A DNA stretch of 60,000 nucleotides from Lineus longissimus (lineage: Eukaryota; Nemertea; Pilidiophora; Heteronemertea; Lineidae): the NCBI RefSeq assembly GCF_910592395.1, contig NC_088308.1:21283501-21343500 (forward strand), written 5' to 3'. This document shows positions 24,236 through 38,100 of the stretch, one piece after another. How positions within the stretch are numbered: position 1 is the first letter of the stretch; each line of letters starts with the position of its first letter. A program made the position numbers and the translations under genes. The notes beneath the pieces are model-generated. The model saw nothing but the letters and a program-made list of their open reading frames with translations. It was not told the DNA's origin and did no database searches.

Positions 24236-25551
24236 GACACGCCCCTAAGCTACTCATTTGAATGTCGATAAGGTCGTTGCCTCATTAAGATACATGTACA
24301 TCTCGAGGCACTCGCTATATTTGCTCTGGATAGTTAGGTACACAAACTACATTTCTGCTCAGTGGAAGTTTTGGACTATTTGTTCCTCTTCTGGCTGCAT
24401 GTTCTCCCTAGTAATACCACAGAGAGAAAACTTGAGTATAAAAGCATCATATTCCCCGGCTCTTTCCTTGACAATGTTACGGCGATCGTCAAGTATGCGA
24501 ATAATTAGCTTATGATGTTTGCCAAGGTATTATTGTCAATAGAGAATGAGACGCGCTCATAAATCAGAGATCGGCAAAAACGTAATTCAAGAAAGGCAAT
24601 AAATGTGGTCCCGACAGGCCGATAAATTGCAATAAGTGTGAATAGTTGTGATTGTCCTAGAAGGTAAGATGAGGGAAGCTAATTCTTTCGCTGTGTTCTG
24701 TTCACAGTGAACAGTGAGAAATGGCAGCAGCTAGCTCTCTTGCGGGGCAAACATTTTCAATCTTACCGAATATCATTCATCGTTCACGATGCTCCGCCAA
24801 TAGTGTTTGCAAAATATGTCGACGCTAAAAACGAAGGTACATGTAAATTTTCGAACAGAGCTGAAAAAAAATTCGACTGGCAGCATGTGACAATTTTTGC
24901 TTTATTACATGTTCCAAGACAACAAACGCATATAGATTAACGAATGATAATATTTTATCAAGTCATTAAGTCATAAGCCACCTGGAAAGTTCTCAAAAGA
25001 TGAACATCCTATAGTGAAAGACGGGTATAAACTGCGATTTTTTTAATTTCGATAGGATTGGCATTAACCACAGGCTATTGGAAATTTCTTAGGACAGCCA
25101 AGTTAAATGCTTCTCACAGGCATTTCGGGTATGTAAACAGTTAAGCACCAGACATCAAGAAGGCTATTGTCAAATACACCAGCTCAATTTTCACAAAAAA
25201 TGGCACCTGACCGCCTACTAGCACTAGCGTCTTCGATTTTGATATGACAAAAATATTTTCCGAACGTAGGTAACAACGCTGCTTATATAGAGACTAGATA
25301 AATGTATCCGTTTGCGGTCTGACATGTCTGAGCCGCTGCTTATGATGGTTACTAAAATTGATCCCCGAACTCTACTCAGATTCTCCGGACTCTCCCAAAC
25401 ACTCCAAGGGCACAGGGCAATTAACTTTGAAATCTCTGGGGATCTGTGTGGGTAATTGGAACCAACAGACCACTTCACTTGATCATCGCATTCTACAGTT
25501 TCTTCATATTTGTATTTGAGGTTTGTGTATACTGGTGGAGGAAAAAACGTG
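24236..25551. other. Noncoding, nothing recognised
   Basis: No splice-bounded coding frame or repeat found. Confidence 0.35.
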
Positions 25552-25651
25552 CATAGAGTTCTGTGGGGAATGCATACTCGATTGGTGTGCATCAGGCTGT
25601 TCATAGAGTTCTGAGGGGAATGCATACTCGATTGGTGTGCATCAGGCTGTC
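25552..25651. repeat. 50-bp tandem duplication
   Basis: Two copies starting catagagttctg at 25552 and 25602, differing at only two positions or so; a recent duplication. Confidence 0.85.
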
Positions 25652-26880
25652 CAGTCCACTTACGCCGTGAACATCACTGTGCAATAGACTTGATGAACAT
25701 AGACTGTTAAGTCTTTTAAGTTTTGATCGTTAAGAGCAGCTTCACCTGTTACATCGTTATTCTTATATTAACCACTACATTCTCAGAGTGGATGAATTTG
25801 AGAGAAGTGTCCTTGTTGGTCAGTCTTTTAACATTTCCTGTCTTACGATGAAAAACGTAGTCACGAATAACATTGTCAAGGGCTTTGATGAACAAAATGG
25901 CCATTCAGCTTCATCACGCAAAGATCTGAGAGGACTGACTTGATAACAGGACCTCGAGGGAATCATCCGCTAAGAACATCTTACCTCCACGTAGGTAATT
26001 AGAGACCCATTCTAATCCTTTGTTCCGATGGCATGAGACTGCGCAAAAGTCGTGTAAAGGCTCGTGCGACTATTTCTGTTTTGGTTTTGAGATAATTCTC
26101 TTAAGCCGGCCGAATTTTAGACAATACGTTTGTGAAAGTCATATTTCATATGAATGTCCTGTATCGCATCACATCGGAAACTCAAGCTAGATTTTCTGTC
26201 CCTGCCACACACCTTGGTGTCCGTCTTAAGGTTTGTCTACATGTAATTAATCTGTCTAACCTTTCGTTTTTCATACAACTCTAAACAATACGTCGTCTAA
26301 TTTAGGCGCGCTTGATTGGTGAGTCGGACTTTTATTTGATTTCTGTGATAATTCATTAGAAACCTTGCAGTATTGCCTCAATGCTATGTCTAATGTTCCC
26401 CGAGTATATTCTCCAGTATTGTTCTGTATGTCAGTGAAGCCATATAAGCCAAACTATGGCTCATGTCCGCAACTATCGATCCGCCACATAAGTTGTAGCA
26501 GAGAATGTCACGGGAGTCGGTCTGAGTTCCAATTCCGACATATGTATTACTTTTGACAACTTGATACTAAGGTGTCAACTGTACAGCCAATTACCCTCGT
26601 CAATAGATCACAAGGGAAGCTGGTTCACATGTTGTTGCATTCTTATCGCCTGGCTGGAATGAATACAGGAGGAACAGTCCGTTTTCCATGGTATATATGT
26701 AATTAAACCTCTCATGGTGATTATTTCTCTTGTATTGCCATGTCTGTCAGTGCGTCGTCTTCGCCTCCTACAACATGTACAATCACTTAAGAGTTGGCTT
26801 CTGAGAATCTTTCTTTAGAAGGGACTCGACTTATTAGTTTCATCTTTATTGGTTCTTCAAGTTCTTAACTTTCCAATCAG
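25652..26880. other. Noncoding, nothing firm
   Basis: No supported coding segment. Confidence 0.35.
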
Positions 26881-27031
26881 ATTAAGTTCTTATTTGTGTG
26901 ATCCACCAAACGTGATGAGAAATAAATATGGCGTCACAGCGGTCGAGAAAAACCTGTTGGCGTCATTCGACTTCGACGGGAACGAGACGAGAGTGAAACG
27001 GGAAGCCGAAGAAGGATCACCCGCATATTAG
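26881..27031 (+). CDS. Candidate terminal exon, unidentified
   Basis: After acceptor ttaactttccaatcag, one base plus 49 codons are open to TAG. The last part is unusually GC-rich for this neighbourhood and reads ASFDFDGNETRVKREAEEG, a charged, protein-like stretch. Upstream exon ending in phase 2 not found. Product unknown. Confidence 0.35.
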
Positions 27032-27063
27032 TCTCAACCAGTTATTTTCATGTCGCTTTTTGA

Positions 27064-27095
27064 ATGCCATCATGCCATCATGCCATCATGCCATC
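27064..27095. repeat. 8-bp microsatellite (ATGCCATC)x4
   Basis: Four perfect tandem copies. Confidence 0.85.
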
Positions 27096-28680
27096 AAAAG
27101 TACTGACTTTCTAAAGCATTATACCAATCACAAATCAATTTTAAAAGGCAAGATCAAATATACAGCCTTTTAAAAGTCAATATCCGTACTAATGATTAGA
27201 ATTGAAAGGTCCCATGTTCGAGATGAGCTGTTGCCTTGCTTTTCTTCTCAGCATAAGCCTCTTTACACGAGCGATCAATATAAAATTTCGAGCTATTCGT
27301 CTATTTTGGTATTAGGAAAAATTAATCATTTGCTAAACATCCATCCTCGAAAGCAGATCAGTACAGTCGCATGATCCTACTTTGCCCACGTCAACGGAGT
27401 TAAGCTAAGAGTTGAAGTGGCCGTTACATATGTCATGTTTATGCCCGATGGTGTAATGATGGGTATCAACATGATCTCTTTCCGATTCCATACCATGAGC
27501 AACTGGCAGAAAATCTGATGCAAGATCAACTGCACTAAATTATAAAATCGATCTGTGCTTCGCAGCAACTACCCCACAAACCCCCGAGAAGTTCTCTATC
27601 GATTTGCATTTAAGAAAGCCACCGTATATGAACACTAACAATCATTTGGCCATATCCCATAGAATGTCCATAAATATTTGGCTAAATAGGCAGATTCCGC
27701 GGCCATTTATTCAGTCAATCAGTCCTTTATTGATTTGCCCTTAGTTCCTTAAGCATGAAATCGATTGGGTATGCATCCAGTGATCGGGCAATATCGAACT
27801 CATGAATAGTGCGGCTGATAAGAAGCGAACAGAGGGTGAAGCTCGGGAGGCCATGCCATGTTGAATGACTGAATAAGAAACTGTATATATTTTCGGTTAA
27901 TGGGGATTGCATTATACTCAGTATACTGTATCCGTCCAGAATCATATTGTTTGTGGTTTGTTTTCGAATTGATTCGTGTCTGTAACAGTTCATGGGTTTA
28001 CTTGTCATGTCTGTGGGACCAATATTAATGGTAACCTATAAGATAGTGCTCATTTCTGAGACTGGCGACTTCTTAGGCGAAACATTTTGTTTCGTGATTT
28101 AAGTCATGACAGTTTTCGATAATAAGACAGAAGCTGGATTGAATTACAGTTCGACATGTCTCGTTAAATTTGTGATATGCTTAACGTTAGTTGCGCATAT
28201 CTTTAAATATATTGCTTACTTAGAATTCCACTTGGTTGAAGACACCGCTGCTACTTTTCTGACGATCTACATGTAACAGGCGGCAGCTAATCTGTACTTG
28301 TTCATTGCACCAGTAAAATATATATCATTACGACTATTTCGGCTAAGTGACAGTTTGTTGGTTGGTCTCCTAAGATTCCGGTATTCCAGTCAATTAGACA
28401 AGTACTAACAGACAGAAGATGCAGATAACAAGCTATTAGGGGTTTATTGATCCCCTATGAGTGCACTGGAAGCTATACTTTATCTTGTATGACTAAGCAG
28501 ATACAATCGGAGTGATTTCGTGTTGATTTTCTGCCTAAACAAACGCACTGAAGACGGGTATTGTTTACCAAGATGCCTGGCTAATGGTAATCTCGATGAT
28601 ACTGGTGGGCATTGGAATTATTCTGCATCGGTTAGCCGCCACAGGCTGTTTCAGATGATCCTTTTGTATTCACACCATAG
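27096..28680. other. Noncoding, nothing recognised
   Basis: Only chance-length open frames. Confidence 0.35.
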
Positions 28681-28858
28681 CGTGGTTGTTCAAAACAAGT
28701 TTTGTCACTAATGCTGGAGTTAACTTAAGTTAACTTGGCGTTATCTCCTTCAGTTAACAGTTAACTTGGCGTTATCTCCTTCAGTTAACAGTTAAGTCCA
28801 TTAAACTTCACAACAAGTTAAGTTAACCCCAGCATTAGAAACAAAACTAGTTCATGTT
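28681..28858. mobile_element. MITE, GGGCCCGGTTGTTCAAAA family, copy 4 (degenerate ends)
   Basis: Starts CGTGGTTGTTCAAAACAAG and ends near actagttcatg. The inner inverted blocks (cactaatgctggagttaac / gttaaccccagcatta) match copies 1 and 2. A central 31-bp block with ggcgttatctccttcag is tandemly duplicated. Confidence 0.65.
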
Positions 28859-31800
28859 CCTATAAACAAATATGTCACTTGACCAAAGTCTAGCACTAGC
28901 AATCGAAGTAATATCTTGGAGGCGACCGGAGAATATTCACGTAAAATAGTAGAATTCACTCTCTCCTTCAATCAAGGTAAAATCTAAATGTTCACGACTT
29001 GATCTATTACTAAAGCAAATCTATGAATGGATAATCAGAATCAGTCGTCAAAAGTTGGACTGATCTAAGTAGGTCCTTTTTCTCTTTTTGTCACCCCCGA
29101 GTAAAGCCATAAATTTTTGAAATATTGACAAACTGCTCATCACTTCAGACCCCGAGAGCCATGTAAGCCGTATAGGATAGCGTAATTAATCATGATTACA
29201 GTCTGACTTGCATTAATTTCCAATTATCACCACAGGGCACCGACGCGTGGTTGTTGGTGAGATTATAGCTTAGCAAATGATTCATCTAAAATGTAGTCCG
29301 TGCCAGAAATTAAGATCGAGTTTTAATAGTTCACTTAATCATGGTCAGATAAAGCTGAACGAAATGAAATTGATTGCGGCGATAAATACATGTACGTGAA
29401 AATGGGTGACTTAATAGTTTTTACACGTCAAATGTACATAATACTATATGTAGCGTGGGCGAGACTGCCAATGACTATTACATAATGAAGACAAAAATGC
29501 ACTTGATTGTAATCATAATGATCATACAGACTACAACCGAAATTTACGACAACCTTGTGCAAACCGCATTGAAAAAGGTTAATAAATAGTTTAGGAGATA
29601 TCTATCATAAGTTGTAGGTGCTGATATTGATATGAGCTAGACTGAACACACCAATTTCTGGTTGTCGGTGTCGTGCAAATCTATTTGATTAAAATAATCT
29701 TATCAAAAGAACTTGAAATGTACCCTTTACTTGAACAATAGGTATGCATCTACTCATCTGTTGATTACACTACAGGTGGAATTAACGAGTGGATGTCACG
29801 AACACCGAGAGGTAATTTGTAAGTGATAAATGAGAGCCTCCAAGGAGCAGTTGCTTTTTGTGCAAAACTTCTTAAATTAGCCAATTTCTCTTTCAGCTTT
29901 TGAAATATGTTTCTTTGAACTAAATGTATGGTACATCCTTTCATTGATTACACTACCGATGGAACTAACGAGCAGTTGTCATGAACATGGGTTATCTCTA
30001 AGTAATGAACGAGCATGGTATCCGGGAGGATTTTGCTGTCAATTTACTTTGTGAGGTTTCCTTATCACTTGGCGCCATTTCATGACGAGCAAATCCCTAT
30101 CAATGACGAAGTGAACGGTACCGGTGTAGCAGTAGAAAATCGCCCCCTGGAAAAAGTGTCCAGGTCTGTAGGATCTGACGGTTTATTGTATATGGTTCTA
30201 AAGAGACCATGACCGTCAGCTTTGGGATTATAGTGCATAACAGCATGAAAACCTTTTGTTATAAAATCAAGTTATGTTTATTGAAAACCCCATTGTATCA
30301 ACACCCCGGAATATACATGTAGCACAACAAGTAATTAGGATTCACGATACCGAAACAGAGAGAAGGGTTGCGTGTATGTAAGCCAAATGGGTTCATAGTC
30401 GCCTGGATCGTGCCCATACGAATATGCGTCAATACGGAAGGAATATCTCCTACATGGATCACACCATGGATGTTCTTACTTATCAATAATCTGCTTTCTA
30501 TCGCCGGGCAGTGCAACAAAGACCAAAGATCCTTGTTTGTTATCATTCGCAGGCTATTTGAAAACTTATGAAATAAACTATCAGTCATATGCTATCACTG
30601 GGCCCCTATAACAAACGTTTCAAGTTACAGCTCAGTTTATATACCGCAGCGTACTTCAACAGCGGGTCGTATTGTTTTACCCTGACATTTTGGCAGTTTT
30701 TCATCCGTATTGACGTGTATCCGGATTAGCGCAGAGTCATAAATATCAACACACAAAGGCACAAACATGATGATAAGAGAGCTGGATGAACAAGTTGGTA
30801 AAGCAGAAGGTACATACATGTAGTACATATCGTACTTAACAGTAGTCCGACTGGTTATCGATTGCTATCTATCATTATCGACATGACGTCCATCTCTTAA
30901 TCATGGCTAAGAAGATTAACCCGTAATCCGTCTGGCATTTTTGAACTTTCTGAGACTATACCAGCTTCCATATGTAGCGCAGGAACACTATGAGAAGGAA
31001 ATAACGTACACTACCCAACCCAAACATCTGTGTAATGTCTATATTGTTTTCAATTGGTCACTGCTACATGCATTTCAATGTGATATCCCGTTTTTAACAA
31101 ATATGCTATTACAATATCCGCATTCAAGGACCGCCGGAGGAAATAGCAGTAGCCTAGTATAAAGTATTGATATATGATACCACATTATACAATGGTTAGA
31201 GAGAGTCACGATACATCACAGATACCAATCTAAAGAAGCTCACAGTGAACAACGTCTGATGCTCGCAATATTGGCTATCTGCTGGCAATAATTCAAAAGT
31301 TTACTATTCCATCGTAAATGCCCATTGTAGTTGGAAAACAGTTCACTATAACCATGAATTCATTGAAAAATATTCATGATTACGAGGTTCCACTGATGGT
31401 GTTTAGCATTCGTTCGGTAACAGTCTGTAAGTGATGTTAAACAAAATTCTCGTATCATATGACCCTCTATTCATGTATATCCCCTCTTTAAATTACAATG
31501 TATCAATTAAGGCTTATAACAGACAGATACAAAATGATACTTCTCAGAAATAAGTAATTCAGAATTGTAGTGTAGGCATTTGATATGAAATCATCAAAAA
31601 TGACGTTGGAATAAAAGATATTGCCTTTCTTGAATGAAATATTCACAGTGTTTTGTTATCGAATCCTGTACATCTATACCTGATGGAATAGAATATCTTT
31701 GCTTACACTCGATTTGCCTAAACTGGTCTGCTCGACGTGTCAAGTTGGTAACATAAGCCACCATGACAAATAGCGGTTTCGTAATCCTTTTGGCGTTTTA

Positions 31801-32014
31801 TGTTATGAATCTGCCAGGACCAGACACACTTGATTTATATAAGCAAGGTCGGGATTCATCTAACAGTGTAGTGCACAAGTGAAATGTCCTTGGAACATCA
31901 TCATCGGCTACATGTATAACCCAATGCCAAATGGAAACAAGTTGAAACCTAGCCGACAAGAATATGATGATTCCTGTATGTGCAAATGGATTTTCCCCCT
32001 AAACAGAGGTCTCC
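28859..32014. other. Noncoding; downstream flank of the acidic gene
   Basis: No coding segment recognised. The part next to 32015 should contain the minus-strand 3' UTR; I saw no clear AATAAA on that strand close to the stop. Confidence 0.35.
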
Positions 32015-32103
32015 TTAAAGCAGAAGCTCCTTTTCTATATCCTTTTTGTCGGTATCGTCAGTTGGGTCGCACTCGCTGCTATCCTGGGCTTCTTCACTCC
32101 AGT
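32015..32103 (-). CDS. Acidic gene, terminal exon
   Basis: Acceptor gcttttatttattccgtttcag on the minus strand is excellent. Two bases complete a codon (G+AC, Asp) from the 32814 donor, then 28 codons to TAA: WSEEAQDSSECDPTDDTD, ending KELLL. Confidence 0.85.
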
Positions 32104-35100
32104 CTGAAACGGAATAAATAAAAGCTATTGGTAGCCAGTCTATGTGATATTTGCAAAGGAATCGACACACTCACGCTCATGACTGGTTCTCGCGGTCCCA
32201 TGGGCATATGTTTCTGTCGCTTGCTCAAAAAGAATTACAGCGTACGACGGAAAACATAAGCATGTTGTCGCTGGCAACAGAAGCATAAATCTATATCTAA
32301 GTTTGAGGTGTACGTTTGACCCCAACACACAGGCAAAAGCTTCTCACAAAAGAAAGAGGACAATAAAAAGAACAAGTCGTGAAGAATTTACCAGCGTCTA
32401 GGAATAAAGCTGGCATGATATTATATACACTCTTTCGAAAAACCTTCGTTTAAAACACGTTAAGGTTTTTCGGTCATAAGCTGGCATGATATTATTTACA
32501 CTCTTTAGAAAAACCTTTGTTTAAAACACGTTAAGGTTTTTCGGTCATAAGCTGGCATGATATTATATACACTCTTTAGAAAAACCTTTGTTTAAAACAC
32601 GTTAAGGTTTTTCGGTCAAAACAAAATATGCACCCCTTAGAGCTTTTTTAATTAAAAATCCTAAAAACTTTTTAGGTTATTCAAAAGCTCAATAAGCTTT
32701 ATTTTTAGGAGTGTACAGTACCCTATCACGAATCAAATTAAAAATAGCACAACTAAGGTATATGTCGTGGCAGTTCGACATGAGGCAGTGTTAAAATACT
32801 TGAAATGTCTTACCATAGTCACTTTCAGCATCATCACAATCAGAACTAGAATCACTGCCATCACTATCATCGTCTCCATCATCAGTTGTGTCATCATCAT
32901 CATCATCATCGTCATCATCATTATGTGCATGTTTCTCCCGTTCCTTCTGACCTAACCGTTGGTAACCCCGACCTGTTGCTCGACTCGTGTCTGAAGTACC
33001 ATGGGCATCTGTAATGATAAAAATAAGCCAAAAATAAATTACTCAGATTATACAATTCACACCGACTTGCCGTTTTTTTAAATTTAACAAGACTGCAAAG
33101 GAATGTAAATCAATTGTCGATGTTGATAGACGTGGAACTGGAAATGAGAAATACAATAACAAAAAAACTTTAATTCATGCATGATTGATCACAAACTTCT
33201 AGATCTATCATGAGAATGTGTCGGCGTTCCATTTACTACACCCCGGCATCTAAAAACAAATAAACGATAAGTAGTAACAACAATTTAGACCCATATGACT
33301 GTATCATATGATAAAAAAATCAACAATACATAATTATAATATTCTAGACTACAACACCTTGACAAAAAGGAGAAGTTCTGGACTCGATTGATATGTCATC
33401 AGCCTAGTGGGTAAAATATCGTGAAAATGTTGATTAAGGAACAAGTATCACCTCGTACTAACATTTTCGTTGATGCCATAATCATCGTCATCGCTTAGAA
33501 ATGTCTCACCATTACAGTATATCGAAAATACCAAACATCCAGTTGCGAAATTTTAGAATGAATATCACTAAGCAAGGCTTGTGATTAATTATAGTAACGG
33601 ACTGTTTCTTTATGGAACATAACATTTTCATCCGGTGATGTCATTCAAGTGACTCTACGTGGGATATTTGCGTCAATAACGATCCCTCCGAGGTTTTATT
33701 TCATTCAACGGTGATTAATGATGTAAGAAAAGAGAGAGTGATATTTCTTCTGGGAATTAATCGATTTTTCGATGAAGTTATCATTCCAGAGAAAGAAGAA
33801 CTGATTACAGGAAAATACCAGTCCTTTTCACGGGCTCAGCATATTCCCCTTTTCGTAGTTAATCTGAAATAATGATGATTGGAGAGGGGTGTTCAAGAAA
33901 ATAACTTTTGAAACAAGTCCTATGCTCAAAGAATAAAATTGCAATTAAAAGGTAATCGTTATTGTTGCATTGGCTCCATCATCAACACACAACACCAAAA
34001 ATTGTTTTGGAATGAACTTTCAATTCTGTTTTATGTTTATTTCGTAGGCGGTCGAATTACGATTAAGTGCTAGAACCACCACAAACATAACAAAATGATG
34101 GCAATAAAAAATATCGATCTGTTTGGGACAGTGGAATACAAGCTATCATACCGTTCCCAGTGTTCTGTCCTAAATTATTCATGAATGGCCATGTTTATTG
34201 GTAATGTCCTCGATAATTCGCCCGCAGGATGGAGTACATGTATCGCTGAAGATCTACATGTAAATAAGTGATCGACGGTCACCCCCAGCGTCGGACATAC
34301 GAAGGGACGGGCTGGCCATGCTGGTCGATACTTCTATTATGCATTTTAGAGACATAAATGAGTAAGGTGTGTAATATGGGTCCGCCGTCTGCGCCTGAGA
34401 AAGATACCCTGGATTTAAAATTGAGGTTCGCTGGGCCGAGCGATTGGACCAGCATGTAAGCCGAAACCGAAAGTGTTTCACTTTGATTGCAGACGTGAAA
34501 TTACCCTAATCAAGAATGAAGTCGTTAACACTTTTACTGAGAGTTGACGGACAGATACCATCAATCCAGAGATAACGTTTACTTATGTCAGGTTAGATTC
34601 GTTCAAAATTAGTATTTCGATCTTTGCCAACTGAAGCTGAATTGGTGTCTGAATCAATTTTTGTAGTTCCAGGCGAGAAGTTGAGACGTACCTTATTTAT
34701 TCTTGAACAGCATACCATAATTCATTTAAGATAGATATGACTGATAGGCATGACAAGGTCTCAATCCACGTAATTTCAGATTGGGATATGTTCAGATTTA
34801 GCGTGTCTAATTCAGAAAATCTTAAAGTCACGTCGATATGATAAAGCTGCGCGTGTCTGTTAGCAAACTGAAACCCTAGGCGATTAATACCATCACATTA
34901 CTTTGTCAAATTAGACCGTTATCCTGGCGTGTGTTTGACAGGCTGAGGAATGGCTGTCTGGGATCGATTGAGAAAGGAGGCGAGGTCCGCAGGTATCCTT
35001 TGCTGAGAGGTGTGGATCGATGTAAACTATTGAAGAATCGACCAGTGGTACATCATCAGTGGAGCAAACCACGTTTGAGCATTAAAAACTTCAGGTGGGA

Positions 35101-38100
35101 AATTCACTTAGTATCGACCCATGTTAAAAAAGGTTAGACATCTTAGACCCAGGTCATAATTATTGGCTCACAAGGTTATGATATCGGAACATCTCTCCTA
35201 CGACCACTGGCCCGGTTGTTCAGCAGGTGATGGTACTTACAAGAGTGTTTATTGTTAACGACACTATTGTCATACTGCTCGTGATCTTACCCATTTTCAG
35301 AGGCAAAAAGAATTGTCAGAATACGTCGTAGATATTAAGGTAAAGGCATCCGTTTCACAGATACATGTATTTTCAATTCTTGGAAAAAAAGGAAACAGAA
35401 ATGAAAAATTGTTACCGATCAACACCAAGATGAATTACTAGTAGATAACCACCCGCTATTTTGTCTTGTTAATCAAACGTCCACATAACCCATGCGCTGA
35501 AACCTGTCGAATGACTCCCTCATGCTAGAATGTGCTAGTTGAGTTACTGAAGGAAAGCAGTACGCGTGTATAGCTGTTGAGGAAAAGAGGCGTATCAGGT
35601 GAGAAGTGTATTACTTGTTGTCTGTCCGGTTATCGATTCAAGAACAGCAGATGGTTTCTTTTAACCAGTTATACCTCTGGGGCCAAAATTTCAACTGTCA
35701 CCATGCCGTTTCACCTCCAGTTTTATCGAGAAAAAAGCCAGATATTGTTAATCAAATGCCAGCAGGCGTAATTCAAAACTTTAACATCCTGCTGCACTTG
35801 AGACACCGAGAGAAAGCGGCAGCTGTAGCGAAAGTGTTATCAGGGAAAGAGGAACGCACGGCGTATTGGATGGAGCTAGATCGGAGGAACGTAGCACGTC
35901 TTGTCTCTGCGGGATTCGATACAAGAAAAGCAGATGGTTTACCAGTGACAACAGTTTGTTTCGGCCGCCTTTGCGGGAACAAGACTATGATCGAGGCGGA
36001 GGATAGCAGACTACTAAATCAAGTCGCGTATCCAATATCTCGGACATGTTGTCCAGAACCGGTAATAGAATGTCCCAACTGAGACAAAAAAAACCCCGCA
36101 AAATACTATATAAATCACATGCAACCCGAGTTCACCATGGCGTACAATCATGGCCATTTCCAGGTAAAATCGTTAATGTAATGGCATTTTCATTCCCAAC
36201 CCGACTGAGTCTCTCAGCCAATCGAGAAAGTGATCACTCTCCCAATGAACTACAATTCGCGGGGCTCCATTGTTCGAGCTCATTGTCGGAAAGCAGATCG
36301 ACACCCACCGATAATTTGTCAAGGTGGATGTGATTTTGTGGAATGATCAGTGCAGGTAGATTTTCGGATGATGAAGTTGAATTTGTCATTCTAGCAACAA
36401 AATTTGCAAGTGGTTGGGGCTGGTAGTAGCCTATATCCCCTGTACAGATCGCAAAGCGTATGTAAGCGTACGCGTTAAGTTATAGTCACTTTACATACTC
36501 CATAAAAGTTTTAAAAATTCAACTTAACGTGTCAGGTCTTGCTGATGATCGATCTATTCTATTAAAGGCATTTCAATTTTTCTAACAACTTTAAATACGG
36601 AGAATCAAATACTTTTCGACTCAGTATCGGAGCACATTATAAACAGCTCGAACACCAGCTCGCGGCATACACGAATCCACGAGCTATGCGGAGTTGTTCG
36701 GCTGGTAGTATGTTTCGTGTACAGATCGCAAAGCGTATGCAAGCGTGTGCATTAAGTTATCATCAATTTACACACTCTATGATAGTTTTAAAAATCCAAC
36801 TTAACGTGTCAGGTCTTACTGATGGTCGATATATTCTATTAAAGGCATTTAATCATTTTTAACAACTGTGACTACGAAGAATTAAATAGTTGTTCGGCTG
36901 GTAGTATGTTTCGTGTACAGATCGCAAAGCGTATGCGAGCGTGCGCATACAGTTATCATCAATTTACACACTCCATGATAGTTTTAAAAATCCAACTTAA
37001 CGTGTCAGGTCTTGTTGATGATCGGTATATTCTATTAAAGGCATTTCAAATTTTTTAACAACTGTAAATACGGAGAATCAAATACTTTTCGACTCATTAT
37101 CGGAGCACATTATAAACAATCCGAACACTAGCTCACGGCATACACGAATTCACGAGCTATGCGGAGTTGTTCGGCTGGTAGTATGTTTCGTGTACAGATC
37201 GCCAAGCGCACGCTTTAAGCAATCGTCGATCTACACTTAGTACACTCCACGATTTTTCAGTTTAGATGTGCCCTGTAACCTGTCAGGTATTGGTCATCAT
37301 AGATGTATTCTATTGAAGGCATTTGAATATTTTTAACAACGGTAATTACGAAGAATTAATAGTTCTTCGGCTGGTAGTATGTTTTGTGTACAGATCGCAA
37401 AGCGTATGCAAGCGTACGCGTTAAGTTATAGTCACTTTACACACTCCATAATAGTTTTAAAAATCCAACTTAACGTGTCAGGTCTTGCTGATGATCGATG
37501 TATTCTATTAAAGGCATTTCCAATTTTTCAACGACTGTAAATACGGAGAATCAAATACTTTTCGACTCAGTATCGGAGCACATTATAAACAGCACGAAAA
37601 CCAGCTCACGGCATACACGAATCCACGAGCTATGCAGAGTTGTTTGGCTGGTAGTATGTTTCGTGTACAGATCGCAAAGCGTATGCAAGAGTACGCATTT
37701 AGTAATCGTCAATTTACACACTCCATGATTTTTTTAAATGTCCAAGTCAACGTGTCAGGTCTTGCTGATGATCGATATATTCTATTTAAGACTTTTCATA
37801 ATTTTTAACAACTGTAAATATGGAGAATCAAATACTTTTCGACTCGGCGGGGGAGCACATTGTATACAGCCTGAACACCAGCTCACGGCATACAGCAATC
37901 CATGAGCTGTGCGGAGTTGTTCGGCTAGTAATATTTTTCGTGTACGGATCGCACGTCGTGCGTGTTAATTTTTGTGTTATAACCAACTGTCACTGTTTTT
38001 ATCCCCAATATCGGTCTAATTATTTTATCTGGCATCGTTTTGTCCTTTAGATTAAGTCAATAAATTGCAATAAATTGCAATAGCAATGAATAAATATTAA

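Noticed and set aside
32733-32955. Met/Ile-rich open frames over the CAT/ATC repeat
   Set aside because: They are out-of-frame readings of the GAT/GAC codons of the Asp-run exon.
33443-33510. Minus-strand open stretch with DDDDYGINENVST
   Set aside because: Attractive acidic sequence, but its donors (GTGATA, GTACGA) are weak and the phase does not fit between 42422 and 33008.
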